A DNA stretch of 64,000 bases from Donghicola eburneus (GTDB lineage Bacteria > Pseudomonadota > Alphaproteobacteria > Rhodobacterales > Rhodobacteraceae), in contig NZ_FOXY01000013.1 in the NCBI RefSeq assembly GCF_900115865.1, forward strand, positions 1 to 64,000. Reading direction: 5' to 3'. Both the position numbers and the translations under genes were made by a program. Each line of letters starts with the position of its first letter. Positions within the stretch are counted from its first letter, which is position 1. Of this stretch, positions 18,183 through 25,047 are shown piece after piece. The notes beneath the pieces were generated by a model. The model saw only the letters and a list, made by a program, of their open reading frames with translations. It was not told the origin of the DNA and ran no database searches.

Positions 18183-19160
18183 TTACTCCAGCGTTGCAAG
18201 CGCTTTGCTGAATTGTGCCGGATCAACATTGCCGCCAGAGACAACCGCAACGACGGCGTCACCTTGGATGTCGTCCGTATGGTAGAGCGCTGCGGCCAAG
18301 GCAACGGCCCCCCCCGGTTCAGCAACGATCTTGAGCCGCAGGAACGCTTGGGCCATTGCGCGCAAGGCGTCATTGTCAGTTACAGCGATCCCCGGTCCGC
18401 AAAGGCGCTGCTGGATCGGAAAGGTCAATAGACCCGGCGCAGGCGTCACGATCGCGTCGCAGATGCTGCCGGACGGCCGGTCATTCGAAAGGATTTCCCC
18501 AGCGATCAGCGAACGCTTCGTGTCGTCGAAACCGACGGGTTCAACGGGACGGGCCCGCATCTGGGGTGCGTGCGCCTCGAGCGCTAGTGCGACCCCAGCG
18601 GTCAATCCGCCGCCCCCGCAGCACACTAGAACGTCGCCTGTTGTGACACCCAGTTCCGCCGCTTGCTCTGCGATCTCAAGACCCGTGGTGCCTTGGCCCG
18701 CGATCACCATGGGCTCGTCATAGGGTTTGATCAGGGTCAGACCGCGCTCTTTGCTCAGGGCTTGGCCGATCGCTTCTCGGCTTTCGCCGCCCACGCGATC
18801 ATAGGTCACCACCTCGGCACCTAAGGCGCGGGTGTTGGCCAGTTTCAGGGCAGGGGCATCTTCGGGCATCACGATGACCGAGGGCACACCATGGCGCGCA
18901 GCGGCATAGGCGATCCCTTGAGCATGGTTTCCGCTGGAATAAGCTAAAACGCCTTTGGCGCGGACCTCTGGGTCCAGCGCCGAGAGGGCAGACCATGCCC
19001 CGCGGAATTTAAAAGATCCGGTGTGCTGCAAACACTCTGGTTTGACCAGAACCCGCCGCCCTGCCAACTCGTTAAGAAAGGGTGACTCCAGCAGCGGGGT
19101 GCGGCGGGCGTGACTCTTTAGGCGTTCGGCGGCGGCGGTGATCGCAGCGATGTCGGTCAT
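18183..19160 (-). CDS. Threonine/serine dehydratase (PLP fold type II)
   Basis: A 325-residue PLP enzyme. The cofactor lysine is K51 in GSFKFRGA, SSGNHAQG binds the substrate carboxylate, and CCGGGGLTAG binds the phosphate. There is no C-terminal ACT domain, so it is the short, probably unregulated catabolic form rather than biosynthetic IlvA. Serine racemase or threo-3-hydroxyaspartate dehydratase are alternatives in the same family. It overlaps the preceding hydrolase gene by 4 bp. Confidence 0.82.
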   Translation of the reverse strand: MTDIAAITAAAERLKSHARRTPLLESPFLNELAGRRVLVKPECLQHTGSFKFRGAWSALSALDPEVRAKGVLAYSSGNHAQGIAYAAARHGVPSVIVMPEDAPALKLANTRALGAEVVTYDRVGGESREAIGQALSKERGLTLIKPYDEPMVIAGQGTTGLEIAEQAAELGVTTGDVLVCCGGGGLTAGVALALEAHAPQMRARPVEPVGFDDTKRSLIAGEILSNDRPSGSICDAIVTPAPGLLTFPIQQRLCGPGIAVTDNDALRAMAQAFLRLKIVAEPGGAVALAAALYHTDDIQGDAVVAVVSGGNVDPAQFSKALATLE

Positions 19161-19999
19161 GCAGGAACTCGGATACTCTCTAGAACAGCGTTGATTGCCT
19201 TTAACGCTTCGGGTTCATCGAGGAAAGGCACATGGCCCCGATCCGGCACGGTCGCGACCACCAAGTCCCCGTGACGTCGCGACATTTCAGCAACCGTCGC
19301 TTCAGACAAGAGATCCGAGTTTGCCCCGCGGATCACAGCAACCGGTTTACCTTTGAGCGCATCAAAGAAGGGCCACAGATCGGGGAAGTCGCCTGCCTTG
19401 GCCTGCTCGCGCATGGCATCCCCGAGCCGCGGATCGTAGCGCAGCACCACGTGGTTGTCGGCCTGACGGTAGATCGCTGCCGCATGTGCGCGCCAGCGCG
19501 ACAACGGGACGTTCGGAAACTCTCCGCCGGCTTCTGCTTTGGCCATTGCTTGCGCAGCGGTTTCCAGATCGGGAAAGCGCGGGGTGACGCCCACGTAATC
19601 CTTGATCCGGTCCAGTCCGTCTTCGTCTATGACAGGGCCTATGTCGTTCAGAATAACACCCTGAAGGAGCTGCGGATGCGTCACCGCCAGCCCCATCGCG
19701 ATCAGGCCGCCGCGAGATGTCCCAAGGATGACGACCCGTTCCAATCCTAGAAATGCACAAAGTTCGACCACATCCGCAGCCTCGCGCGGGATCGAATAGT
19801 TCATGTAGTCGCCATCCCACTCGGACAGCCCGCGCCCACGACTGTCGAGTGTGATCGCACGCACACCCTTGAGATGGGGCAGCACGAACTGGAAATCGTC
19901 GCCATTGCGGGTCAGCCCTGGCAAGCACAGCACGGGCAGTCCGTCACCTTGGTCGGTGTAATGCAGGCTCAGTCCATCACTTGTGTCAAAACGGGGCAT
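19157..19999 (-). CDS. Alpha/beta-fold hydrolase
   Basis: A 280-residue hydrolase with LCLPGLTRNGDDF at the oxyanion hole, LDSRGRGLSEW, the nucleophile elbow ILGTSRGG (S95), and His in VPDRGHVPFLDEP. The ATG at 19999 overlaps the stop of the haloacid dehalogenase gene (TAATG) and has GGAGG 7 nt upstream, so I rejected the longer in-frame extension. It is the middle gene of a three-gene leftward operon ending in the dehydratase. The substrate is unknown. Confidence 0.82.
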   Translation of the reverse strand: MPRFDTSDGLSLHYTDQGDGLPVLCLPGLTRNGDDFQFVLPHLKGVRAITLDSRGRGLSEWDGDYMNYSIPREAADVVELCAFLGLERVVILGTSRGGLIAMGLAVTHPQLLQGVILNDIGPVIDEDGLDRIKDYVGVTPRFPDLETAAQAMAKAEAGGEFPNVPLSRWRAHAAAIYRQADNHVVLRYDPRLGDAMREQAKAGDFPDLWPFFDALKGKPVAVIRGANSDLLSEATVAEMSRRHGDLVVATVPDRGHVPFLDEPEALKAINAVLESIRVPA

Positions 20000-20685
20000 T
20001 AGATTTCCTCCAAAACGTCTGTAATTCCGGTCAAGTCTGCAGCGACGAAACGGGGCCGCCACGGCATCCTGTCTATCGGCTGACCCATGCGATTGACCCA
20101 GAGCGTGTTGAAACCGTAGCCCGCAGCACCAGCGGCATCCCATCCATTGGACGACACGAACAGGACTTCATCCGCGCTGGTGTCAAAGCGTGCGCCAACC
20201 AGATCATAGACAGCGTAATCCGGCTTGTAGACACCTGCGTCTTCGACCGAGATCAAACCGTCAAGAAAATTCGCAATTCCGGCGGACACTACCGCATCTT
20301 CCAGCATTTTCGGCGATCCATTTGACAGGATTGCACATCGTTTGCCCATGGACTTCAGGGAGCGCAGGATTTCAGGTACCTCAGGATAGGCAGGTAGTGC
20401 CCGATAGAGATCCAGAAGCTGCGTCCGAAGGGTGGCATCCTGATCCAGTCCCATCGCCTCGAGCGACCAGTCTAGACTGTCTTGGGTCACCTGCCAGAAA
20501 TCGGTATGGGCCCCGGTGATGGCTCTGAGCCAAGTGTATTCTAGCTGCTTTGCCCGCCACGATGCAGCCAAGGCGGGCCAGTGGTCCGCCAATGCCTGTC
20601 CCTCTGGCGTGGACGCAGCCTGTTTGGCGGCGCCCGACACGTCAAAGAGCGTGCCATAGGCGTCGAAAATACAGGTCGATGTCAT
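19999..20685 (-). CDS. Haloacid dehalogenase, type II
   Basis: A 228-residue HAD protein of the (S)-2-haloacid dehalogenase group. Motif I is FDAYGTLFD with nucleophile D8; unlike HAD phosphatases, the second acidic residue is replaced. Also seen are ASWRAKQLEYTWLRA, ILSNGSPKML, KPDYAVY and FVSSNGWDAAGA. GGAGGAG lies 7 nt before ATG 20685, which rules in this start over a 15-codon extension. It heads the operon. Many roseobacters carry this enzyme, and it probably acts on short 2-halo-acids. Confidence 0.88.
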   Translation of the reverse strand: MTSTCIFDAYGTLFDVSGAAKQAASTPEGQALADHWPALAASWRAKQLEYTWLRAITGAHTDFWQVTQDSLDWSLEAMGLDQDATLRTQLLDLYRALPAYPEVPEILRSLKSMGKRCAILSNGSPKMLEDAVVSAGIANFLDGLISVEDAGVYKPDYAVYDLVGARFDTSADEVLFVSSNGWDAAGAAGYGFNTLWVNRMGQPIDRMPWRPRFVAADLTGITDVLEEI

Positions 20686-20857
20686 CAAGGTCTCCTCCCC
20701 TTGTGGGCATAGACTGCACGCATTCCCCATAAAATAAAAGCGGTTTGCAATCTGCGGGCACGATCCCTAAGTTCGTAAGGATCGCAAAGGAGAACCCGCG
20801 CAACGGACCGTGGCCTCCGCCAACTCACCCTCCGAAAATGTAGAAAGCGAGTCCCTC

Positions 20858-21286
20858 ATGACCGAAGCAAAATCGGGCGATAAAGTACGCATCCATTACA
20901 CTGGCACTCTGAACGATGGCAGCCAGTTCGACAGCTCGGCGGGTCGTGACCCACTGGAATTCACTCTGGGCAGTGGCCAAGTGATCGCTGGCTTTGACAA
21001 GGGCGTCACCGGCATGACCGTTGGCGAGAAGAAAAACATCACCATCCCCGCAGCCGAAGCCTATGGCGAGCGTCAGGAAGAAGCGTGCCAGCCCGTGCCG
21101 CGCGCAGACATTCCCGCAGACATCCCACTGGAAGTTGGCCTGCAGCTGCAGATGCAGACCCCCTCGGGTCAAGTTGTTCCCGTCGTCGTTCAGGAAGTCA
21201 CCGAAGAGCAGGTGGTTCTGGACGCAAACCACCCGCTGGCCGGTCAGGATCTGACTTTCGCGCTGGAGCTGGTCGAGATCGCCTGA
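20858..21286 (+). CDS. FKBP-type peptidyl-prolyl cis-trans isomerase (SlyD-like)
   Basis: About 142 residues with the FKBP core KVRIHYTGTLNDGSQFDSS, EFTLGSGQVIAGFDKGV, TVGEKKNITIPAAEAYGER, and an inserted flap as in SlyD/FkpB proteins. It lacks the His-rich metal tail of E. coli SlyD. It is probably a cytoplasmic folding helper. ATG 20858 gives the usual N-terminus but has only GCGAG upstream. A GTG at 20810 would add 16 residues and lies 17 nt after a good AAAGGAG, so the start is uncertain. Confidence 0.88.
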   Translation: MTEAKSGDKVRIHYTGTLNDGSQFDSSAGRDPLEFTLGSGQVIAGFDKGVTGMTVGEKKNITIPAAEAYGERQEEACQPVPRADIPADIPLEVGLQLQMQTPSGQVVPVVVQEVTEEQVVLDANHPLAGQDLTFALELVEIA

Positions 21287-21311
21287 TCTCTTCGCTCAAA
21301 ACGGTTTGACG

Positions 21312-21340
21312 GGGCGGCCTTTGGGTCGCCCTTGTTTTTG
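21312..21340 (+). terminator. Rho-independent terminator of the FKBP gene
   Basis: GGGCGGCC and GGTCGCCC pair (one G-U) around a TTTG loop and are followed by TTGTTTTTG. It lies 25 bp beyond the FKBP stop. Confidence 0.8.
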
Positions 21341-21393
21341 GGGGCAGGGCGCAGAGAGTGGTAGCCAAGACCTTTGTCAATCACGAGGTCTCC

Positions 21394-21758
21394 ATGCCCG
21401 CGCAAACACTGCCTTAGGCTGGAACTTGCCGCTACGGCGCAACGGCCGTTTCGGTGAATGTGCCTGCGGTCATGACATCGGCATGCCATTGCAAGGGATG
21501 CTAGCGGATGAGTTCTAGCGCCCACTCTCTCTCCGCAATGTAGCCCACTCTGGGTTTGAGGTTGTGCGGGGTGCGACCGTGCTCGGGGGTGCGAAATCCT
21601 CTGATCTCACCCATCATTATTGCCCGGATGGTTATAGCTGGCTGTTCACATGCATCGGAATACTGCCGGATCTAGTGAACGTGCGGGTCTCAATGTTTGA
21701 TGATCTGGACTGGTGTCGCCCGTTCATTTAGACCCAGACCTCCGCAAGCTTAGCCGCA
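21394..21758 (+). pseudogene. Decayed GFA-family (glutathione-dependent formaldehyde-activating-like) gene
   Basis: This fills most of the roughly 530-bp gap between the FKBP gene and fabI. Conceptual translation gives CRYGATAVSV, then PAVMTSACHCKGC, RMSSSAHSLSAM, GFEVVRGATVLGGAKSS, HHYCPDGYSWLFT and VNVRVSMFDDLDWCRPFI. These are in the order of GFA proteins, with the zinc-binding CxC and CxxC blocks recognisable although the second is damaged. The reading frame is interrupted by TAG at 21415, 21502 and 21541, a frameshift between 21541 and 21552, and TAG at 21729. With at least four lesions I judge it non-functional. Confidence 0.7.
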
Positions 21759-21833
21759 AATTCAAAACGCGCACCCGTGTGGATGCGCGTTTTGAATTCG
21801 GCAAGCAGACAAGATCAAATGTTGTCTGCTTGC
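21759..21833 (-). terminator. Tandem hairpins at the 3' end of fabI
   Basis: There are two perfect inverted repeats in a row. AATTCAAAACGCGCA (21759-21773) pairs with 21784-21798 around a 10-nt loop. GCAAGCAGACAA (21801-21812) pairs with 21822-21833 around a 9-nt loop containing the fabI stop codon. The first, followed by TTTTGAATTT on the minus strand, looks like the terminator; the second lies in coding sequence. Confidence 0.65.
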
Positions 21834-22603
21834 GGCATACCTAGGACGTGGAAGCCTCCATCCACGGTGATGATCTCGCCGCTGGTGCACGCGCCGTAGT
21901 CCGAGGCCAAGTAGACAGCGGTGCCGCCCACGGCTTCGAGCGTTGCGTTGTCGCCCAAGGGCGCGTTCGCTGCGGTGTGCTTGAAGGTTTTACGTGCGCC
22001 GCCGATCGCTGCGCCTGCCAGCGTTTTCATCGGGCCAGGGGAGATCGCGTTCACGCGGATGCCCTGTTGGCCCAGATCGTTGGCCAGATAGCGGGTGGCC
22101 GATTCCAGCGCCGCCTTGGCCACGCCCATGACGTTGTAGTAGGGGGTCACGCGGTTCGAGCCCTGATAGGTCAGGGTCAGCAGCGTACCGCCGTTCGGCA
22201 TCATCTTGGACGCGCGGCGCGCCACGTCGATGAAGCTGAAGCAAGAGATTTCCAACGAGTGCTTGAAGTTGTCTCGGCTGGTGTTGATGAAGCGTCCGGT
22301 CAGCTCGTTCTTGTCCGAATACGCGATCGCGTGAACGACAAAGTCGATGCTGTCCCAACGCTCTTTGAGCGCGGCGAAACCGGCATCCAAGGACGCCTCG
22401 TCGGTGACGTCCATATCAACCAGGAAATCCGAGCCCACGCTCTCTGCCAGCGGTTTGACCCGCTGACCGAACGCTTCGCCTTGGTAAGAGAACGCCAGTT
22501 CCGCGCCCTCGGCGGCCATTGCGCTTGCAATGCCCCAAGCAATCGAGCGGTTGTTGGCGACACCCATCACCAGACCGCGTTTGCCCTTCATCAAATCAGC
22601 CAT
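21815..22603 (-). CDS. fabI: Enoyl-[acyl-carrier-protein] reductase (NADH)
   Basis: A 262-residue short-chain dehydrogenase-type protein with the FabI-specific cofactor motif GVANNRSIAWGIA and the catalytic pair Y156-x6-K163 in PYYNVMGVAKAALE. It reduces trans-2-enoyl-ACP in the last step of fatty acid elongation. It sits 9 bp downstream of fabB and is co-directional with fabB and fabA, so it is probably the last gene of a fabA-fabB-fabI unit for unsaturated and saturated fatty acid synthesis. Confidence 0.95.
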   Translation of the reverse strand: MADLMKGKRGLVMGVANNRSIAWGIASAMAAEGAELAFSYQGEAFGQRVKPLAESVGSDFLVDMDVTDEASLDAGFAALKERWDSIDFVVHAIAYSDKNELTGRFINTSRDNFKHSLEISCFSFIDVARRASKMMPNGGTLLTLTYQGSNRVTPYYNVMGVAKAALESATRYLANDLGQQGIRVNAISPGPMKTLAGAAIGGARKTFKHTAANAPLGDNATLEAVGGTAVYLASDYGACTSGEIITVDGGFHVLGMPQADNI

Positions 22604-22612
22604 GTTCTAAAA

Positions 22613-23842
22613 TCACCCCAGATACTTGCTGAGCAGCATGGACCCGTTGGTCCCGCCGAAACCAAACGAGTTGGTCATTACAGTGTCGAGACCCGCGTTA
22701 TCCACGCGCGCCGTTGCGATCTCTTCGGGCTTCAGCGCGGGGTCCAGCGTTTCGACGTTGATCGACGGTGCGATGAAGTCGTTCTGCAGCATCAAGAGGC
22801 AGTAGATGGCCTCTTGGGCGCCGGTTGCGCCCTGGCTGTGACCAGTCATCGATTTGGTCGAGGAGATCAGCGGTGTGTTGCCTTCGCCAAAGACGCGGCG
22901 GACCGCTTCGACTTCGCCCACATCGCCCACGGGGGTCGAGGTGCCGTGCGCGTTGATGTAACCAACTTTGCGCTCGGGGTTCAGGGACTGCAGGGCCAGA
23001 CGCATCGCGCGCTCGCCGCCTTCGCCGCTGGGGGCAACCATGTCGTGACCGTCCGAGGTCGCGGCGTAGCCAGTCACTTCGGCGTAGATTTTGGCGCCGC
23101 GGGCCAGAGCGTGCTCTAGATCTTCCAGAACGACGATACCGCCGCCGCCACCGATGACAAAACCATCACGGTCCGCGTCAAACGCACGCGAAGCCTTCTC
23201 GGGGGTGTCGTTGTATTTCGAGGACATCGCGCCCATCGCGTCGAACAGGCAGGACAGGGTCCAGTCTAGCTCTTCGCCGCCGCCTGCGAACATCACGTCC
23301 TGCTTGCCCATCATGATCTGCTCGGCTGCGTTGCCGATGCAGTGCAGAGAAGTCGAGCATGCCGAGGTGATCGAGTAGTTGATGCCCTTGATCTTGAACG
23401 CGGTCGACAGGTTCGCCGAGATGGTCGAGCTCATGCATTTCGGAACCGCAAAGGGCCCGATCCGCTTGGGCGACATGTTCTTCAGAACCGTCTGGTGGGC
23501 AGCGAGCATGGAGCTGGTCGAGGGACCACCGGAACCGGCCACAAGGCCGGTGCGCTCGTTCACGATGTCCGACTCTTCAAGACCGGCATCGGCGATGGCC
23601 TGCTGCATGGCGATATGGGCATAGGCCGCACCGGGGCCCATGAAGCGCAGGGTGCGCTTGTCTACGTGCTGGGTGACATCAAGGTTGATCGCGCCTGCGA
23701 TCTGGCTGCGAAAGCCGTATTCCTTCATGTCCTCGTTGGCTGTGATGCCCGAACGGCCAGCCTTCAGGCTGTCCAGAACTTCGGCGGCATTGTTACCAAT
23801 GGACGATACTACGCCCAAACCTGTGACGACGACGCGGCGCAT
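22613..23842 (-). CDS. fabB: 3-oxoacyl-[acyl-carrier-protein] synthase I
   Basis: A 409-residue condensing enzyme with active-site C162 in TSACSTSLHC, His in NAHGTSTPVGD, the Lys/His segment STKSMTGHSQGA, and the glycine-rich NSFGFGGTNGS near the end. FabB (KAS I) rather than FabF is indicated by direct linkage to fabA. It elongates the cis-3-decenoyl-ACP made by FabA. The gap to fabA is 36 bp. Confidence 0.94.
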   Translation of the reverse strand: MRRVVVTGLGVVSSIGNNAAEVLDSLKAGRSGITANEDMKEYGFRSQIAGAINLDVTQHVDKRTLRFMGPGAAYAHIAMQQAIADAGLEESDIVNERTGLVAGSGGPSTSSMLAAHQTVLKNMSPKRIGPFAVPKCMSSTISANLSTAFKIKGINYSITSACSTSLHCIGNAAEQIMMGKQDVMFAGGGEELDWTLSCLFDAMGAMSSKYNDTPEKASRAFDADRDGFVIGGGGGIVVLEDLEHALARGAKIYAEVTGYAATSDGHDMVAPSGEGGERAMRLALQSLNPERKVGYINAHGTSTPVGDVGEVEAVRRVFGEGNTPLISSTKSMTGHSQGATGAQEAIYCLLMLQNDFIAPSINVETLDPALKPEEIATARVDNAGLDTVMTNSFGFGGTNGSMLLSKYLG

Positions 23843-23878
23843 GGCGCACTCCTCTTCCCTGATGGAAATCGTGATGGA

Positions 23879-24388
23879 TTAGCTCTCGGAGAGAGCGACC
23901 TTCATGTCTTTGACCTGATAGATGACTTCGCCATCGGCTTCGACGATGCCATCGGCCACACCCATGGTCAGACGGCGGGTCTGAACGGCTTTGGTGAAGT
24001 TCACGCGGTAGGTCAGCATTTTGCGATCGGGGCGGACCATACCGGTCAGTTTAACCTCTCCCACACCCAGAGCATAGCCGCGACCCTGCCAGCCACGCCA
24101 GCCTAGGTTAAAGCCGGTTAGCTGCCACAGGCCATCCAGACCCAGACAACCGGGCATGATCGGGTTGCCGGGGAAGTGGCAGTCAAAGAACCACAGGTCC
24201 GGTGTGATGTCGAATTCGGCGATGATGTGGCCTTTGCCATGCTCGCCGCCATCGGCAGAAACTTCAGTAATCCGGTCCATCATCAGCATCGGCGGGGCAG
24301 GCAGCTGTGCGTTGCCGGGTCCGAACAATTCACCTCGTGCACATTTCAGCAGCTCTTCTTTGTCGAAGCTGGTGGGATAATCGGCCAT
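23879..24388 (-). CDS. fabA: 3-hydroxydecanoyl-[acyl-carrier-protein] dehydratase/isomerase
   Basis: A 169-residue hot-dog protein. The active-site helix segment [19 protein letters not shown] contains H71 and D85, matching H70 and D84 of E. coli FabA. It dehydrates 3-hydroxydecanoyl-ACP and isomerises the trans-2 product to cis-3, the branch point of unsaturated fatty acids. First gene of the fabA-fabB-fabI set, divergent from irr. Confidence 0.95.
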   Translation of the reverse strand: MADYPTSFDKEELLKCARGELFGPGNAQLPAPPMLMMDRITEVSADGGEHGKGHIIAEFDITPDLWFFDCHFPGNPIMPGCLGLDGLWQLTGFNLGWRGWQGRGYALGVGEVKLTGMVRPDRKMLTYRVNFTKAVQTRRLTMGVADGIVEADGEVIYQVKDMKVALSES

Positions 24389-24521
24389 CGAGGCGGCTCC
24401 TTATGATGGTTTTACGGTCATTTCGCGTTTCGCACCCCTTAGCACCCGCGCACAAAGGGTGGCAAGGGCATGACGTGTTGGCACGTCGTTATACGTTCCA
24501 TTGGACAGCGTATTCGGGGCG

Positions 24522-24551
24522 TTGAAAAACCCTAGGGAAACGTCCTATATT
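24522..24551 (+). promoter_or_regulatory. Candidate sigma-70 promoter of irr
   Basis: TTGAAA (24522-24527) and TATATT (24546-24551) are separated by 18 bp, in the divergent fabA-irr region, 31 bp upstream of the irr ATG. Confidence 0.5.
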
Positions 24552-24581
24552 CCCTTTTAACCCAGAACAGCCCGAGGCAGC

Positions 24582-24998
24582 ATGACTACCACAGCGACAG
24601 AACGCGGAACCGACTGGCTTGCGACAGCAGGTCTGCGTCCGACGCGGCAACGTCTGGCACTTGCCGAGTTGCTGGTTGGCGACGGCGAAGATCGCCACGT
24701 CACCGCAGAGAGCCTGTATTCCGCCGCGCTGAAGCAGGGGCACAAGGTGTCGCTGGCGACAGTTTATAATACCTTGCGCGCATTTTGCGACGTGGGGCTG
24801 ATCAACGAGGTGACGGTGGATGGCTCAAAGAGCTATTTCGACACGAACACCCACGACCACCCGCACTTCTACTGGGAAGACGAGGCGCGCCTGACCGACG
24901 CCCCTGCTGAGGATCTGGAAATCATCAGCCTGCCCAACGCACCTGCAGGGATGGAAATTGCCAAGGTCGATGTGGTGATCCGTTTGCGCCGCAAGTAA
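24582..24998 (+). CDS. irr: Fur-family iron response regulator Irr
   Basis: A 138-residue Fur-superfamily protein. GLRPTRQRLALAELL and VSLATVYNTLRAFCDVGLINEV form the DNA-binding domain; GSKSYFDTNTHDHPHFYWED begins the dimerisation domain. This is the pattern of Irr, the heme-dependent regulator of iron genes in alphaproteobacteria, rather than Fur or Zur: the CxxC zinc pairs are absent. In the usual Irr heme-sensing His cluster (HHH) the middle residue is Pro here (H93-P94-H95), with another His at 91. Location next to fabA is conserved in Rhodobacterales as far as I recall. Confidence 0.88.
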   Translation: MTTTATERGTDWLATAGLRPTRQRLALAELLVGDGEDRHVTAESLYSAALKQGHKVSLATVYNTLRAFCDVGLINEVTVDGSKSYFDTNTHDHPHFYWEDEARLTDAPAEDLEIISLPNAPAGMEIAKVDVVIRLRRK

Positions 24999-25022
24999 GA
25001 CGGCACAACAGGGGATATAGCG

Positions 25023-25047
25023 AAGGGGCCGCGAGGGCCCCTTTTTT
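25023..25047. terminator. Bidirectional rho-independent terminator
   Basis: AAGGGGCC pairs with GGCCCCTT around a GCGAG loop, followed by a T-run on the plus strand. It lies between irr and the convergent kinase gene and its T-run touches the kinase stop codon. Confidence 0.75.

Noticed and set aside
16592-20685. A complete protocatechuate (beta-ketoadipate) operon around pcaD
   Set aside because: No other pca gene is present; the neighbours are unrelated hydrolases, a dehydratase and a dehalogenase.
21394-21758. Reading the TAG codons of the GFA remnant as an amino acid (pyrrolysine-like recoding)
   Set aside because: There is also a frameshift and a damaged CxxC, and no evidence of TAG recoding elsewhere; decay explains it better.
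21848-23119. A 423-codon plus-strand frame over fabI and fabB
   Set aside because: Antisense to two certain genes, with no family similarity visible.
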